Origin: Datnioides undecimradiatus
Lineage: Eukaryota; Chordata; Actinopteri; Lobotiformes; Datnioididae
DNA length: 64,000 bases
Reading direction: 5' to 3'
Assembly (NCBI GenBank): GCA_008933995.1
Contig: WARS01000033.1
Span: 3,469,813 to 3,533,812 of the forward strand
How positions within the stretch are numbered: position 1 is the first letter of the stretch; every line of letters begins with the position of its first letter. Below the pieces are notes generated by a model. That model worked only from the letters and a program-made list of their open reading frames with translations, was not told the origin of the DNA and ran no database searches. Positions 45,312 through 57,514 of the stretch are shown one piece after another. The position numbers and the translations under genes are program-made.

Positions 45312-46842
45312 GTGGGTATCTACATCCTGTTTGTATGATAGTCACAGACCCAAAATGATGACTCATCCTGTATTTGTGTGTGTGTGAGTGAGTGTAAGTG
45401 CATGAATGTTTCAGCTGTGTTAGGACCAGGGATGGACTTGTTACAAAATGAACAGAAGTGGTGTTAGAGATGTTTAAGGTATTGCACAGGTGGTGGACTG
45501 TGTGCATCCACTTTATTTTACTTTCATTAAAAAAAATACATAGACACACATAAACTTTGCATATGCACTGATTCCATTGCAAAAAAAGTTGACATTTAAG
45601 TTTATATATTGTTGGCCTGGGAAGGAGGTACTCTATCAGAGTTTCAGGCTGTTATGTGACCACTAACAGGTGCACATTTGTGAAGGGTCACCATGGCCTG
45701 AAACCTCAGTGGAGAGCAAACCCCAGAATCTGTTTTAAGCCCAATCTTAATGGGGAGGATACTCACTGAGTGTTGCCAGGGACCAATAAGCAGTCTGAGC
45801 AGTGAAAAGGCTGCATTGTCAGTGGGGGAATTCAGTGCATCAGATCAGGAAAGCATGCTGGTTGCTTCTTTTCAAGCTTGTGCACCATAAACTCATCTGC
45901 CAGTTGCAGACTGTCAACAGAGTACTCATATGTACCATTCTGGGGCATCAGTGGGAGCCTCATATGCTGCCCTTAGCACATGTTGCATATTAAATAGGCT
46001 TTTTGTGAACAAAAGACAAAGTCATCAAACTAAATAATTACTTTAGATTGTTTTTTGTGACTTCACAGAAAACTGTCTAGGTCAGTAAAAATTGATTTCC
46101 ATTACAGTCAGCACCCAAGATCTGACAAATTCTTTGCATTCTCCACACGATAGGCATCAGCTCCACTGCTTCTTTTACATAATAAGTGTGTGCTGTCTTG
46201 CTATTAATGCTGCTCAGAATTTTCAGAACAGTGTAATCAGACAAGTGGTGGTGGAGGGTGGTGCACAAAGCCTGAGGCTACTCTGTATGTGGATATTAAA
46301 TTCTGTTAATCCCAGGGTGGAGACAGAGATGAGATTTTAAGCTGTTTTGAGTGGTTTATTACCTCAGCAGTTATACAAGTCTTGAAGGATTGCTTGACGT
46401 TGTACATTTTTGGAACAAGGCTACTCTTGTCATTCACGGGGCAGTTGCTCTCTGTAGAAACCACTCAACAGGGAGAGACGATGCAGTGATTACAGCAAGC
46501 AACAATACACGTGCTTTTGATTTTTGTCTTGGTTCACTCATAGTGAAAGGGTGAGGAGGAGGGATCGTTTTCCTGGGCAGTACAAAGTCATTTGTTGTAC
46601 AAAAGCATTTGTTACCTGCTTTGCCACCACACTGTATTTAAGTAGACACTTTGAGGGAGGTACAAGAAATTACAAGAAAATAAAGTCAAAGACAGTCTCC
46701 CTCACACAGCTATACAGTTGAATACCCTGCCCAAGTACGTTAGGCTGGAGAAATAAAATGTTTTGCAAAGAATGTACTGCTTTATCTTTGTTTCATCTTT
46801 TATTACTGTGCTGTTATTAAAATGATATTAGGACAAAACAAG
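45312..46842. other. Intergenic, no gene seen
   Basis: Frames here are short and unlike any family I know. No repeat or RNA gene is supported. Confidence 0.5.
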
Positions 46843-47844
46843 TCAAAAGAGCTTTGAGTTTGTAAAATCACCTTGAAATATTTTTCCAGAAATGATCAAT
46901 TTAAAGGCCGACCTGAACCAGCTGTAAAAGAAGGCATAAATGAACGGATTGAGCATTGAGTTTGACAGCGTAAGCCAGTTAAGAGTTTCAATCACAGGAA
47001 TTGGTGTTACATCATATGTTAAAGGCTGAAAGATGATGCAAAGAAAATAAGGAGTCCAGCATAACAGAAAAACTCCCATAACTGTCGCCAGAGTTTTGGT
47101 GGCCTTTCTCTCCATCTTACTGACTGTTGCTGCAGACTTTGTGCTCTGACAGGTTGTGTTTTGGATGCTGTTGGCTTGTTTCTGAGCAACAAGGAAAATC
47201 TTCAGGTAGATACTAAGCATTATAATGACTGGGATATAGAAGGAGAAAATGCATGCAAGAGTGGTTGATATTAAAGCATCAATTAAACAACTATCTTCAC
47301 ATTTTCCTTGATTGAAACCTGCAACTATGATGCCAATTCCAATTAGAGCAGCAACTCCCCAGCTGACCAGAATCATGACGCCAATTACACGATTATTTAT
47401 TTTACTTCTGTAAGTCAGAGGCTGACACACTGCGTGATATCTATCAATAGAAATACAGCACAGGTTCAAAATTGAAGCCGTGCTCAGTGTTACATCAAAG
47501 CTTCCCCGTATTTTACAAAACAAAACTTCATCATGCCAACATGAGATTACAGTGAACGCCATGCTGAAAGGAAAAACTAAAACTCCTACAAGCAGGTCAG
47601 CCATAGCCAGAGAGAGAATGAGATAATTAGTGGGGATGTGAAGCTGTTTGAAATAAACGATGGAGAGGATTACAAGAAGATTTCCACATATTGTTACAAC
47701 AGACAGTAAGCCAAGGAAAATATATAATAAAACACATGTTATGGAAGGGTTACTTGTAAAAACATAAATTCCACTATCTGATTCATAGCAGGGATGTAAA
47801 TCATTAACAGTGTAAGATGTGTTTGCAGTCCCCTCTGGTTTCAT
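46843..47844 (-). CDS. Trace amine-associated receptor (TAAR), intact
   Basis: A 333-residue receptor starting MKPEGTANTSYTVND. NTS at 8-10 is a glycosylation site. Asn1.50 is at 55, Asp2.50 at 83, Asp3.32 at 117 (SFDVTLSTASIL), DRYHAVCQPL follows, TM5 is FYIPVIIML and TM6 is CWTPYFLC with the toggle Trp kept. TM7 has [16 protein letters not shown]. Position 5.42 is Ala. Closest in the window is 51920-52927 (shared TANTS start, DRYHAVC and STxLACxFxFY in TM5). An acceptor TTACAG ends at 47857, just before the ATG. A donor CATTATG|GTATGAG (intron starts at 48013) matches the one in the 51920 gene, giving a 157-bp 5' intron. Confidence 0.96.
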   Translation of the reverse strand: MKPEGTANTSYTVNDLHPCYESDSGIYVFTSNPSITCVLLYIFLGLLSVVTICGNLLVILSIVYFKQLHIPTNYLILSLAMADLLVGVLVFPFSMAFTVISCWHDEVLFCKIRGSFDVTLSTASILNLCCISIDRYHAVCQPLTYRSKINNRVIGVMILVSWGVAALIGIGIIVAGFNQGKCEDSCLIDALISTTLACIFSFYIPVIIMLSIYLKIFLVAQKQANSIQNTTCQSTKSAATVSKMERKATKTLATVMGVFLLCWTPYFLCIIFQPLTYDVTPIPVIETLNWLTLSNSMLNPFIYAFFYSWFRSAFKLIISGKIFQGDFTNSKLF

Positions 47845-48147
47845 GCTTCCCGATTGCTGTAATTCAAATTTATAATTGCATATTGCAACAATTACATTAG
47901 GAGGGCAATGTTAGTTACTAAAACATATGTAACTACAACAACCTCAATTATCTTAACAAAAGGAGACATTAAGGTAACGTAATAGAAGACTTGTAGTTTA
48001 ATAAGACTCATACCATAATGACACATCAGTGTTGATGTATGTCCTTATTCAATGTGCCCCTGCACTGAACCTCTGGTCTTTATGTTAAAATGAACAACTC
48101 CCATCTTATTACCATAATTAATTCAAAGATCTCTTGTCCAATCAGAT
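47845..48147 (-). promoter_or_regulatory. Promoter and untranslated exon of the 46843-47844 TAAR
   Basis: The inverted CCAAT (ATCTGATTGGA, 48137-48147) is followed by AATTAATTATGGTAATAAGA, which holds a TAATTA homeodomain core, then a degraded TATA-like stretch. The donor at 48013 and acceptor at 47857 frame a 5' intron. Roles are inferred from conservation with the 51920 gene. Confidence 0.5.
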
Positions 48148-48759
48148 TGGATACTCTATATCCAATTTAGCATGAAGAAAATCGGTCTTTGCTGAGATCA
48201 ACTCAACAATTGAATATATATGAATATATGCACATGAGTCTGAGACTCTTAATAAATCATGCTTTGTTCAGGTGTGTTTGCATGACATAATTCAAACCAG
48301 TAAAGACTGGCTGAGGGACAGGTATGCAGTCCTTGTCCTAACCATCTGTCCCATCAATAAATCCATTTAAATGCATAAGCAATGCTGATACTGTGAATGA
48401 GAAGCACTGCTTCTTCTACATTGTGTGCTATTATGAGCCTGGTGTAAGATAGGTGCAACATTTTCCTTTTTTTAAAGGCTCCATTATTTAGATAGTAAGT
48501 TGTGCACATACAGGCAGATTCACACAGGGATGTGAAGCAGTGTGCTTTCCTCTAACTTCGATATCCCTCCATGCTCATATGCTCATGCTATTGATAGGAT
48601 AGAGGTATGGGAGACAGTGGACACAGAGGGTCTACTGGAAAAGGCCAGTGCCATTATAATGTTCTCTGACTGCTTTGCTAACAAACAAAAAACTGTCCCT
48701 GGTTTTTTGGCCTTTAGAGAGAAGAGGTAGAAAGTAGAAAAAAAGAAAATGGTGGATCT
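48148..48759. other. Intergenic, no gene seen
   Basis: No supported feature. Confidence 0.5.
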
Positions 48760-49687
48760 TTGGCAGAGAACAAGGAACCAAGGAACTCAGGCGAACAGCT
48801 GGGGGTAATGCTTAAGTGGATGGCCTTGGTGTGGAACTGGTTGACAGCTTAGGCTCTGGCTCAAATGGCAGCTGGGAAGCATGGCATTGGCTGAACCTCT
48901 CTGTCTTGGACATATGTCTATGGACGTCAACCCCTACATACCTGGGGCATAGGTCAAGAGAGTCCCCAAATGAGGGTACTGCTTAGTCTTCAGGAACAGA
49001 GATAAAGTTTACTGCTGTTGTGCTAGCTGACTGGACAACTGGGTGTCAGGAAGGCCAGCAGGCCAGTGGCTAACCCACTTAGGATTGGAAGGCTGTAATA
49101 TCAAAAACCAGGCCTAATCAACTAGAGTGCAGACTTAAGGCAAGCAGGTTTAGGCTGCACTCAAGCAGGCCATGATGAAGTCTGGAAAAAGACTGCTGGT
49201 GCTAGCCAGGCTGGCTGCTAGCAGGTTGGAAGCTAGCTGGCTGGAAGTCAGAGTGTGAACAAAGTCTTTCAGCCAATGAGGTAGGGAATTCCTCAGCCAT
49301 GGCATTGAGAACACTTCCCTGCATGCTAACATGTGAAATGCATCTTTGGACTTTAGTCAAGATGCTTCATTTCATGCACAATACCAGCACACAGTGGAAT
49401 GTGATAGTTTGTTTTCAAAAAAGTCCTTATCTGGCCAGTTCATAGTGTCATAATGTTCATAGTGGCATGGCTTTTGTAACAAGGGGCTTTGACCCAAATG
49501 CAGACACTGAAAAATCAGTTCAAGTATTCTAGTAAAACTAACCAAAGGCCAAGAGGCCAAGCCCATAGACATAGTCAAAAATAGGAAATATTATCAACAG
49601 GTAGCAGGCAAGTCCAACATAAATAACAAAATCCAGTAAATCTGGGGAAACATGAGGAAACACAAGTTAACATGCAAGGTACTAAAG

Positions 49688-49778
49688 GTTTGACGAACTG
49701 GCAAAGAAAAAGTAAAGAGACTATGTATCCTCTGGGGACGGAAGCTCACAAGACACAGTTGAAACGAATGCACAAGTG
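49688..49778. repeat. 91-bp direct repeat, left copy
   Basis: Starts GTTTGACGAACTGGCAAAGA and ends GAATGCACAAGTG. It matches 49927-50017 with about three differences and flanks the TAAR scrap. Confidence 0.9.
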
Positions 49779-49927
49779 GAATTGGAATTGGCTTCATAAT
49801 TGTGGGATTGCAATATGAAAAATGTGCTGCATCATGTTTGGGTGATGTTATACTGGCAAACATTTTAGGACTTATTTTCTCATTTTACCTGCCAATGATC
49901 ATAATGCTCTTTATCTACCTGCAAAGG
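49779..49927 (+). pseudogene. TAAR TM4-TM5 fragment on the opposite strand
   Basis: The plus strand reads open as GIGIGFIIVGLQYEKCAASC, then LGDVILANILGLIFSFYLPM, then IIMLFIYLQR. That is the end of TM4, ECL2 with its Cys, and TM5 with Pro5.50 of a second-subfamily TAAR. It is about 149 bp, has no neighbouring receptor sequence, lies opposite to every other TAAR in the window, and sits exactly between two 91-bp direct repeats. Position 5.42 is Gly. Its best relatives here are the 57515 and 63103 genes and the 37633 pseudogene. Confidence 0.88.
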
Positions 49928-50017
49928 TTTGACAAACTGGCAAAGAAAAAGTAAAGACACTATGTATCCTCTGGGGAGGGAAGCTCACAAGACACAGTTG
50001 AAACGAATGCACAAGTG
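49927..50017. repeat. 91-bp direct repeat, right copy
   Basis: Starts GTTTGACAAACTGGCAAAGA. The start-to-start distance to the left copy is 239 bp. Confidence 0.9.
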
Positions 50018-50100
50018 ATACTCATGAGCATGAAAGCGGGCTGGAGAAAGGGTTAGACAACCAAGATACACGGAAAATGCGCTTTTAGGATCAAACAGAT

Positions 50101-51919
50101 ATTAAGTGAACAAAAACTTTGAAATCATAACACTGACACTACTTGTTATCACTGCCAGGTCTACTGTTTGACTCTGGCCATAGGTGGTGATGATTCTCCA
50201 CATAAAACTTGAGTTTGACCCAAATATTGAGGTTTGCTCAAAGGCACACAGACAGCATCACTGACATGCCACTGCAAGTAGTCGCACAATATCCCCGAGC
50301 TAAAGTTTTGTAAAGGTAATGAGCAATTAAAATACCACCTTAGTGCTACATGTAATGTTAGAATCCATTTACCACAATACAAAATGTGGTCTATTATTTC
50401 CATGTGGTATTTATTATGTTTGTTTCTTAATCATTAAGTTTGTTACTTGTTTAGCATGCAAAAATTGTTGAAAAAGCATTTTGTGTTTCATGTTCATGTA
50501 CACAAAGGGCAAGTGGAAAGATCAGTAAAGTTCACCAAACATAATTGCACTATATTTCAAAGTCATTATGTCAAGGACGAAATATGAATAGAGTGAAAAT
50601 ATATTCCATATTGAAATGCATGATGGAAAGGCCTTAGGAGTTAGTTACAGTTGTAGTGTATTATCCTACAACTATCATGCTATCACACTAAATATGAGTT
50701 GTTCATTAGCTACATTCTGATCTCACTATTTTATAAAAAGTAAATTAATTAGATATTATTAGAATATCAAATATTAAACATTTTCTTTCTATGTGTGCCA
50801 TGTAATTGTCCATCATGCAGTGTTCAAAAGATTGACAAAAAAGAGATGAATGTGAAACTGAGGGACCATTCATGTGACTATACCTTTAGTCTCCAATGAG
50901 AAATGTCTAATATAATATAACATTTGATTACATATTAATCACTTAATAAATTTGATTTTACAATATACACTGCAAATTTCTATGTGTTTCACTCATAATG
51001 TCTTAATTTGCTACAGTATATTTTGAGACATTTGGCATTATGTGCTTGTACGGACTATTCTTAATAGTTGATAAAACTTATATTGACATGTTTTTCATTT
51101 GCAGTTAAAGTTTTAATTTTGATTAAAAATATAAATATACCAAACTCGTGCAGGGTGCAGTAGCAGTAAAAAGACACATGACACAGAGTAAAGATACCAA
51201 TCTTTATTATAACAATTGTAATTATTGTATGTAATTATTGAAAAGCTTACATTCTAATTCAGCTTTTTAATAATATGTCAAAGGAGATTTGAACAGCAGC
51301 ACTTTTTGGATAGATTATATAATTCTCAAATATACAAATGTATTGTTATGTTAACAAGTAAACAAACCTTTAACCATGCCAGGAAATAATCTTAACTTCA
51401 ATTTGTTTGTTCAGTCAAAGGTTGAGAGCAAAAATACGCAATTCGTTACAAACTACTTACGTACGGGCAACATTTGTGCCGCAGAGCTGAATGAAAATCT
51501 AAATTATTATGCCAAAGTTTCAGGTCAAGCTGCTCTTTAGAGAAGGAATATGAAAAATAATTGCTCAAGAAAAGAAAATATATATTTGTATTTGATATGA
51601 TTGTACAGACATAAAAACACTTTTATCTTTAAATACTTTTGTTGTCAGCAATAAGATGAGATTTTGTGAAAAGGCTACAACTTCATGTAGTATGTGCACT
51701 TGATATAAAACTGTTTCAAATGCCTGCATGTCATGTGGCATTGTATACCTGTATATATTAATGTTATTATAGATAAAACTTATTTTATTTGCAGCACAAA
51801 TATCCGAAAATCAGTTAGAGTACAGCCACAGTAAGAAATATTTTTTGTGATGCAGACAGTTATTATTATATTTATAATGACGGACACTTTTATATACAAA
51901 ATCATCCTTCTTTAGGAGG
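50101..51919. other. Intergenic, no gene seen
   Basis: AT-rich DNA. No frame, repeat or RNA is supported. Confidence 0.55.
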
Positions 51920-52927
51920 TTAAAAGAGCTTTGAGTTAGTGAAATCACCCTGGAATATTTTTCCAGAAACTATCATTTTGAAAGCTGATCTGAACCAGCT
52001 GTAAAAGAACCCATAAATAAATGGGTTGAGCATTGAGTTTGATAATGAAAGCCAGTTGATGATTTCATACACGGGAAGTGACACTCTAGCATTACTGAAA
52101 GAGAGAAAAGTCATACAGAAAAAGAAAGGACTCCAGCATAAGAGGAAAACCCCCATAACTATAGCCAGAGTTTTGGTGGCCTTTCTCTCCATCTTACTGA
52201 GTGTTGCTGCAGACTTTGTGCTCTGACAGGTCGTGTTCTGGATGCTGTTGGCCTGTTTCTGAGCAACAATGAAAATCTTCAGGTAGATACAGAGCATTAT
52301 AATGACAGGCATATAGAAGGCGAAAACACACGCTAACATGGTTGATATTACAGCATTAATTAAACAACTATTTCCACATTTTTCTCGATTAAAACTTGCA
52401 ATCATGATGCCAATTCCAATTACGGCAGCGAGTCCCCATATCCCCAGCATCATTATCCCAATAATGCGATCATTCATTTTAGTTCTGTATGTCAGAGGCT
52501 CACACACTGCGTGATATCTGTCTATGGAAATGCAACATAAGTTCAAAATTGAGGCTGTGCTCAGTGTTACGTCAATGCTTCCTCTTACTTTACAAAACAG
52601 CTCCGGATGATATCGACACAAGGTTACAGTGTACGCCATGCTGAAAGGAAAGACTAAAAGTCCTACAAGCAGGTCAGTCACAGCCAGAGACAGGATGAGG
52701 AAGTTGGTAGGATTGTGAAGCTGTTTGAAATAAATGATGGAGATTATTACAAGAAGATTTCCACATACTGTGATAACAGACATTGAACCGAGAAAAATAT
52801 ATAATATTACACATGTTATGGAAGGGTTACTTGTAAAGACATAAGTTCCATTATAGAATTCATAGCAGGGATGTATATCAGTAACAGTGTATGTTGTAGA
52901 TGTGTTGGCAGTCCCCACTGTTTTCAT
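51920..52927 (-). CDS. Trace amine-associated receptor (TAAR), intact
   Basis: A 335-residue receptor starting MKTVGTANTSTTYTVTD. Glycosylation sites are NTS at 8-10 and NGT at 26-28. Asp3.32 is at 119 (SIDVTLSTASIL), followed by DRYHAVCEPL, which has Glu where the others have Gln. TM5 is FYMPVIIML, TM6 CWSPFFFC with Trp6.48 kept, and TM7 [16 protein letters not shown]. It is most like 46843-47844. ECL2 has NREKCGNSCLIN. Position 5.42 is Ala. The 5' side has an acceptor TTACAG ending at 52940, 12 bases before the ATG, and a donor CATTATG|GTATGAGG with the intron starting at 53054 (115-bp intron). Confidence 0.96.
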   Translation of the reverse strand: MKTVGTANTSTTYTVTDIHPCYEFYNGTYVFTSNPSITCVILYIFLGSMSVITVCGNLLVIISIIYFKQLHNPTNFLILSLAVTDLLVGLLVFPFSMAYTVTLCRYHPELFCKVRGSIDVTLSTASILNLCCISIDRYHAVCEPLTYRTKMNDRIIGIMMLGIWGLAAVIGIGIMIASFNREKCGNSCLINAVISTMLACVFAFYMPVIIMLCIYLKIFIVAQKQANSIQNTTCQSTKSAATLSKMERKATKTLAIVMGVFLLCWSPFFFCMTFLSFSNARVSLPVYEIINWLSLSNSMLNPFIYGFFYSWFRSAFKMIVSGKIFQGDFTNSKLF

Positions 52928-53184
52928 GCTCCTTGGTTCCTGTAATGCAGATTTACAGTTGCAAACAATTACATTGAGAAGACGTTGTAGACTTTTGAAT
53001 ATTTACTGTGTAACATGTGTAACCACAACAACATTATCACACAAAGCCTCATACCATAATGACACATCAATGTCGATGTGTGTCTGTATTCACTGTACCA
53101 CTGTGCAGAACTGCAGGACGTTAAAATAATCAGCCCACAGCTAATTACCATAATTAATTCAAAGACCTCTTTGCCCAATCAGAT
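52928..53184 (-). promoter_or_regulatory. Promoter and untranslated exon of the 51920-52927 TAAR
   Basis: The inverted CCAAT (ATCTGATTGGG, 53174-53184) is followed by AATTAATTATGGTAATTAGC and GGGCTGATTATTTTAAC as a TATA-like site. Then come the untranslated exon ending at 53055 and the 5' intron 52940-53054. It is nearly the same layout as the 46843 gene. Confidence 0.5.
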
Positions 53185-54764
53185 TGGACACACTACATTC
53201 ATGTTTGCATGTGATGTGAGTAGTAGTATACTATGTTTGTGTCCTTGAGTCCAGTTGAAACTTTTCAAAGGAACCTTTGACATTTAAGTTTCCCTAATAG
53301 GTGTTAAGTTCTTCTGCACTGTATGCAGATGCAATGCACATCAGCCATGAATAAGAAAAAAGCTTTTGAATAATATGCAAGACCCATTGAATTTGAGCTG
53401 AAGAGCTCACTGACCTATCACCACTGTAATGTTGAACTGTTCAGGTGCATTTCTTGCTGCACCAATTGTCGTTTTCATGTACAGTCTTGTCTGAGTTTCC
53501 CTAGCCATCAGTGTCAGGACCACAATAGAAATGGTATGGCTTTATGTGCTACATAATAAAGAGATAATAATGATAAGCACATATGGTGTGTATAGCAGGC
53601 CAGTGATAATGAGAATCATCCCTTAAAACAGACACGTTAATTCAGTGAGAACTACGAGAGGCCTCACACCAAAACTCTCTTACATGGCTGAGCTGCCTGA
53701 ATGTGCTGCAAGAGACTTGCAGTCACAAGCATTCATCATCTACTTAAAATCTCTGCTGGTAAAGCCAACACACAGGGGAAGTCAGCAGTGGAAATAGTCG
53801 TTGATTCTTGAGCTCCTTAGCCCTCATAAACATAAAGCCAGACTTTATTATCTCTCAGTTACATATTATTTTAGCTTTGGTTAATATGAAATTTAGGGAA
53901 ACATACTGAGTATCAGTTTATGCACCGACATGCACCAACGAGAACCTAGGCTTGACCTCAGAGGAGGCACTTGGACAGGGCAAAAAGTTGTTAAAGTTAT
54001 TTAGGTCCAATCATATGCCATCTATTCTAATGTAACTCTATTATTCTATATTTGGATTTATGTTTTACTTATAAATTTACAAATATGATTGCAGCACAGC
54101 GTTACTCACTCATTTGCTTGACCCAGTGACAAGTAGCAACACTAGGTGTAATGCGGGCCACAACCAAGGCAGGGCCTTGTTTTGCCATCAGAAAAGCACT
54201 TTGGCCCAATGGTCACAACATGTCATTTGCTAACACGGGCTAACTCTGCCACTGTCTTAACTGGTTAGCAATAACCAATCTGATATTTGTTACACAATAG
54301 TTTAGGACCAAATCAACAAACTGGCCTAAAATATTATGTAAGTACATGTGGTTGGATTGATTATGATCCATTTACATTTTAGGTACACCAAAGTTTTCTT
54401 CAAAAACTTTTAGCAAAGTTACAGTCACACTTTGTTCTTTTTCTCTTTTTTTGAAGGGATAATATGTAAATGGGCACCTCCTGTTTGGTCAGTTCATTGT
54501 ATTGCAACTTTTTAAATTTGGATTGTTGTTTGTTTTCAAGGAAGCAGAACCAATAAATGTGTCTCTAATTTAGTTTTAAGAGCCTCCCAAATAATAAATG
54601 TTGAGGTTTGTAGACACCAAGCCAGTTACCCATTAATTAATATATTACTTTGAATCCTCTATCATATGTACTTCTGTAAAACTTCAAGGGTGTTTTTTTT
54701 CTGAGAAACATTTGACTATTTCTTGACGAAGTATTCACAGGAAGTGACAAGATGTGTTTTACCT
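53185..54764. other. Intergenic, no gene seen
   Basis: No supported feature in this AT-rich stretch. Confidence 0.5.
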
Positions 54765-56050
54765 GTGCTGTGCTTTACAGGGGCAGGTTTGGTTATTAGC
54801 AATAATTAATAATTATCAACCACAATTATTAATTAAAAGAAGATTATTACTCAGACTTAATAATTATGGGGCACCACCCTGTCACCAATGACCAATAACC
54901 AAATTAGCAAAACCAGAATACAGTCTCAGAAGGTTAGAGAAGGGATGAGCCCGAGCACTGACTGTCCTGAATCCAGTAGTCGTCACAATATATCCACACC
55001 AATTGCCAACGACGGATTAAATTATAACGGGATTTATTCACAGTAATAATTATTTACAATAACATTACTTGACATAAAAGACTATTATAATTCTATTATA
55101 AAAGGCAAACATTAGCTACTAACTACTACAGGTAACACACATGTAAATAGCAATCGCTATAGCAGTGGCAATTGTGGTGTGTGTGGGTGTGTAGGTGTGT
55201 GTAAAGGGGAAGTTAGAGGGAGAGGGGGAAAGAGTGGTGGTGAAGTCACGTGAGTGACGTGTCTTAAGGAGCCAAGATGGCAGCAGAGTGACGTGGTTTA
55301 CGCACACGCCGGAGCCAAGATGGCGACTAGCTGCGAGGTACGAATGGCGTGAACAAAAGGAGAAGGGGTGAATCCCTTGATCCTTGTGCGTTACTGAGGC
55401 AACCTCCGTGTAACAGATTCGAGATCGCGCAATCACGCCCTGCGGCAGTTTTACTGTATGTGCAGTGTGTGATTTAGGAAAGAGGGAGGGGAAACGTGAA
55501 GAGGGAGAGCCCAAGTGGGGTCGTTACCACAGTTGATAATTACAGTATCACTACACAATAGCAGATCCAGCAAACCGAAGCTCACTTGGTCAGGTATTGG
55601 TCCTTTAACTAGTGATAATGGCTTATCAACTGATCACGGTGAACGTCCGACAATAAAAAATTATATGCAGCACTTACAAGTCAAAGTGTAACAAATGAAA
55701 TCAAGCTATACGCTATATTATATGTCTCTGTCCAGACATAAGCCTCTTAAGTTTTGTTGCTCCGATCCTTCGGGGTATGAGGGAGAAAGTTAAATAGAGA
55801 TCCGCGTCGGTTATCTGCAGCGCGTTCCTTGGCTGCGGTCGAGCGGTCCGTGCCTCGCTCTTCTGGCGATGGCGATGTGACGAGTTCCTCGGCGGCATCG
55901 TGGAAGATCACGGGTGAAATGCGGCGAACTTTGTTAAGCCTTTAACAAAGTTAAGCCTTTAACAAAGTTGGCATGCTTGTCTTTACGGAGCGTACGATCC
56001 GCTGATTGCTCAGCGATGTACTTCGAAAAAAAAAGAAACAAAACAACAGC
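54765..56050 (-). mobile_element. LTR-like unit, reverse relative of 33.6-35.65 kb
   Basis: On the minus strand the 3' end reads GGTGGTGCCCCATAATTATT, then an AATAATTATTAAT-rich block and TAACCAAACCTGCCCC, ending GCACAGCAC. This parallels the end of the plus-strand unit near 35536-35647. The middle is GC-rich with CG dinucleotides. A repeat of AACAAAGTTAAGCCTTT occurs at 55928-55970. There is no gag, pol or env. The right boundary is uncertain. Confidence 0.5.
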
Positions 56051-57514
56051 AGTCTATGCGCTCGTCCCGCGAGTTGAAGACTGTGACCTAGGCTTTAAAA
56101 TGGTGAAAATCAAATGTTTGAAATATTGCTCCCTTTGGCGGCCGGGTCACGGGGAAAGCTTGGAGTAGCTCTCTACTGTACCTGGTGCACTGGGAAAAGG
56201 CAACGGAGGGGGCCGCGGCTGCGTCTTTATTACCTGAGTGACATCACCTGGGAGCGCCTGACTTTGGCCAATGTCCACACTGAGTTTTCGTTCAAACTCA
56301 AATTCACACTTAGGTGTGAAACATGTGGGTCGTGGCGCCGTTTTCAAACGTTCAACCAACTCTGGCTCAGGCTTTTGGAGGGACATGTAGGCCTCTCTAT
56401 TGTTCTTTTCAGAGCTCATGAGTAGAGATCCCAACACCTGCATGATTCGAAAACAGTATCAGTTTTAGAGAAGCTGTTGTTCACCTATGAATAAGGGTAG
56501 GTCCATGTTGAGACTCACATCCATCTCACCATAGATTTAGCAGCTGAAGTAAAAGATTTAGAGGTGGAGAAGGATCTATCCATAATAGGGATGACTACCA
56601 GATTAAAATCACTACCAGTTTTAAGTATGAAAGGGTTCACAATACGTCAAGAAATAGGTCCAGATAAAATTTAAGATCATTTTGGTTTGGTCCGTCGATT
56701 CAGCACAGTGACCAGCTGATAGCCAATGTATTTCCTTTCTTAAACATTTTTGCCCATTGATCCCTTTTAACATGTTCCACTTTGAAAGGATTTCCTTATC
56801 TTGTCATAAAAACCTGCTGCTTGCAGTTGATGTAAAAAATTTAACTGTGACACTGTTTCTCAGTTTAAAGTTTCTGCATTGGTGAAATAAGATTTTTTTG
56901 TAGACGGTCACTGTTTGCCTTTGATATAGGTGGAGAGGTTCATGCTATTGGCCAGCTGGTTAAGTCCATCAGTATTTCAGCTAAGTTATGTTATGGCTGT
57001 ACACAAATGAAGGATGTAGAAGAACGTCCATTTGGCTTCTTCACAGTATCAATGTAATTGTATGTTTGTGGTTGAAGAGTGACTTAATTTACAATGAAAC
57101 CCTTGGCTTCATATAGCAGCACTCAAGCAATGGATGCCAACATTGCACTGGTCTGATTGATTCCATAAAGAAAGCCCCACTTGTGCCACTTTACTAATAA
57201 ACTTCACTATCAGGCAAACTGTCAGCCAAGCTTCGGAAAGCCCTGCCTGGGGGGGTCTCTATGAATAAAACCAAACCAAACGTACTACTACTAAATCCTT
57301 AAAACACTCAACCTTTTCAATGTAATAGAGTACGTGTAATTAACTGACAGAATTTGGTTGTTTACATTTTCATTTTTTTATTAGTGTTGATAAAAATATT
57401 AGGATTTACAAATTATTTTTTCAACATGGAGTTTTTTATGTTTTCACTTGAGTAGATTGCAGTGGGTATTACATATTCTCGTACATATGTTTTGCACAAT
57501 CTACAAAGAAAAAG
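56051..57514. other. Intergenic, no gene seen
   Basis: The GC-richer part at 56130-56430 has overlapping chance frames on both strands and may belong to an unrecognised repeat. The rest is AT-rich. Confidence 0.45.

Larger units (their letters stand above)
48760..50100 (-). mobile_element. Degenerate relative of the 21-24 kb LTR element
   Basis: The left part has GCTAGCTGACTGGACAACTGG, GCTGCTAGCAGGTTGGAAGC and TTTCAGCCAATGAGGTAGGG motifs, matching the minisatellite and Gag-like start of the 21073-24290 element in the same order. From about 49480 an LTR-like segment follows (GGGCTTTGACCCAAATGCAG, GGCAAAGAAAAAGTAAAG). Boundaries are soft and no intact frame is seen. It contains the inverted TAAR scrap. 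Confidence 0.5.

Noticed and set aside
49594-49863. Minus-strand frame of 89 codons
   Set aside because: It overlaps the plus-strand TAAR scrap, which explains the sequence.
55119-55514. 131-codon minus-strand frame
   Set aside because: It lies in the LTR-like unit, has a low-complexity Thr/His tail from a TG-rich stretch, and shows no domain.
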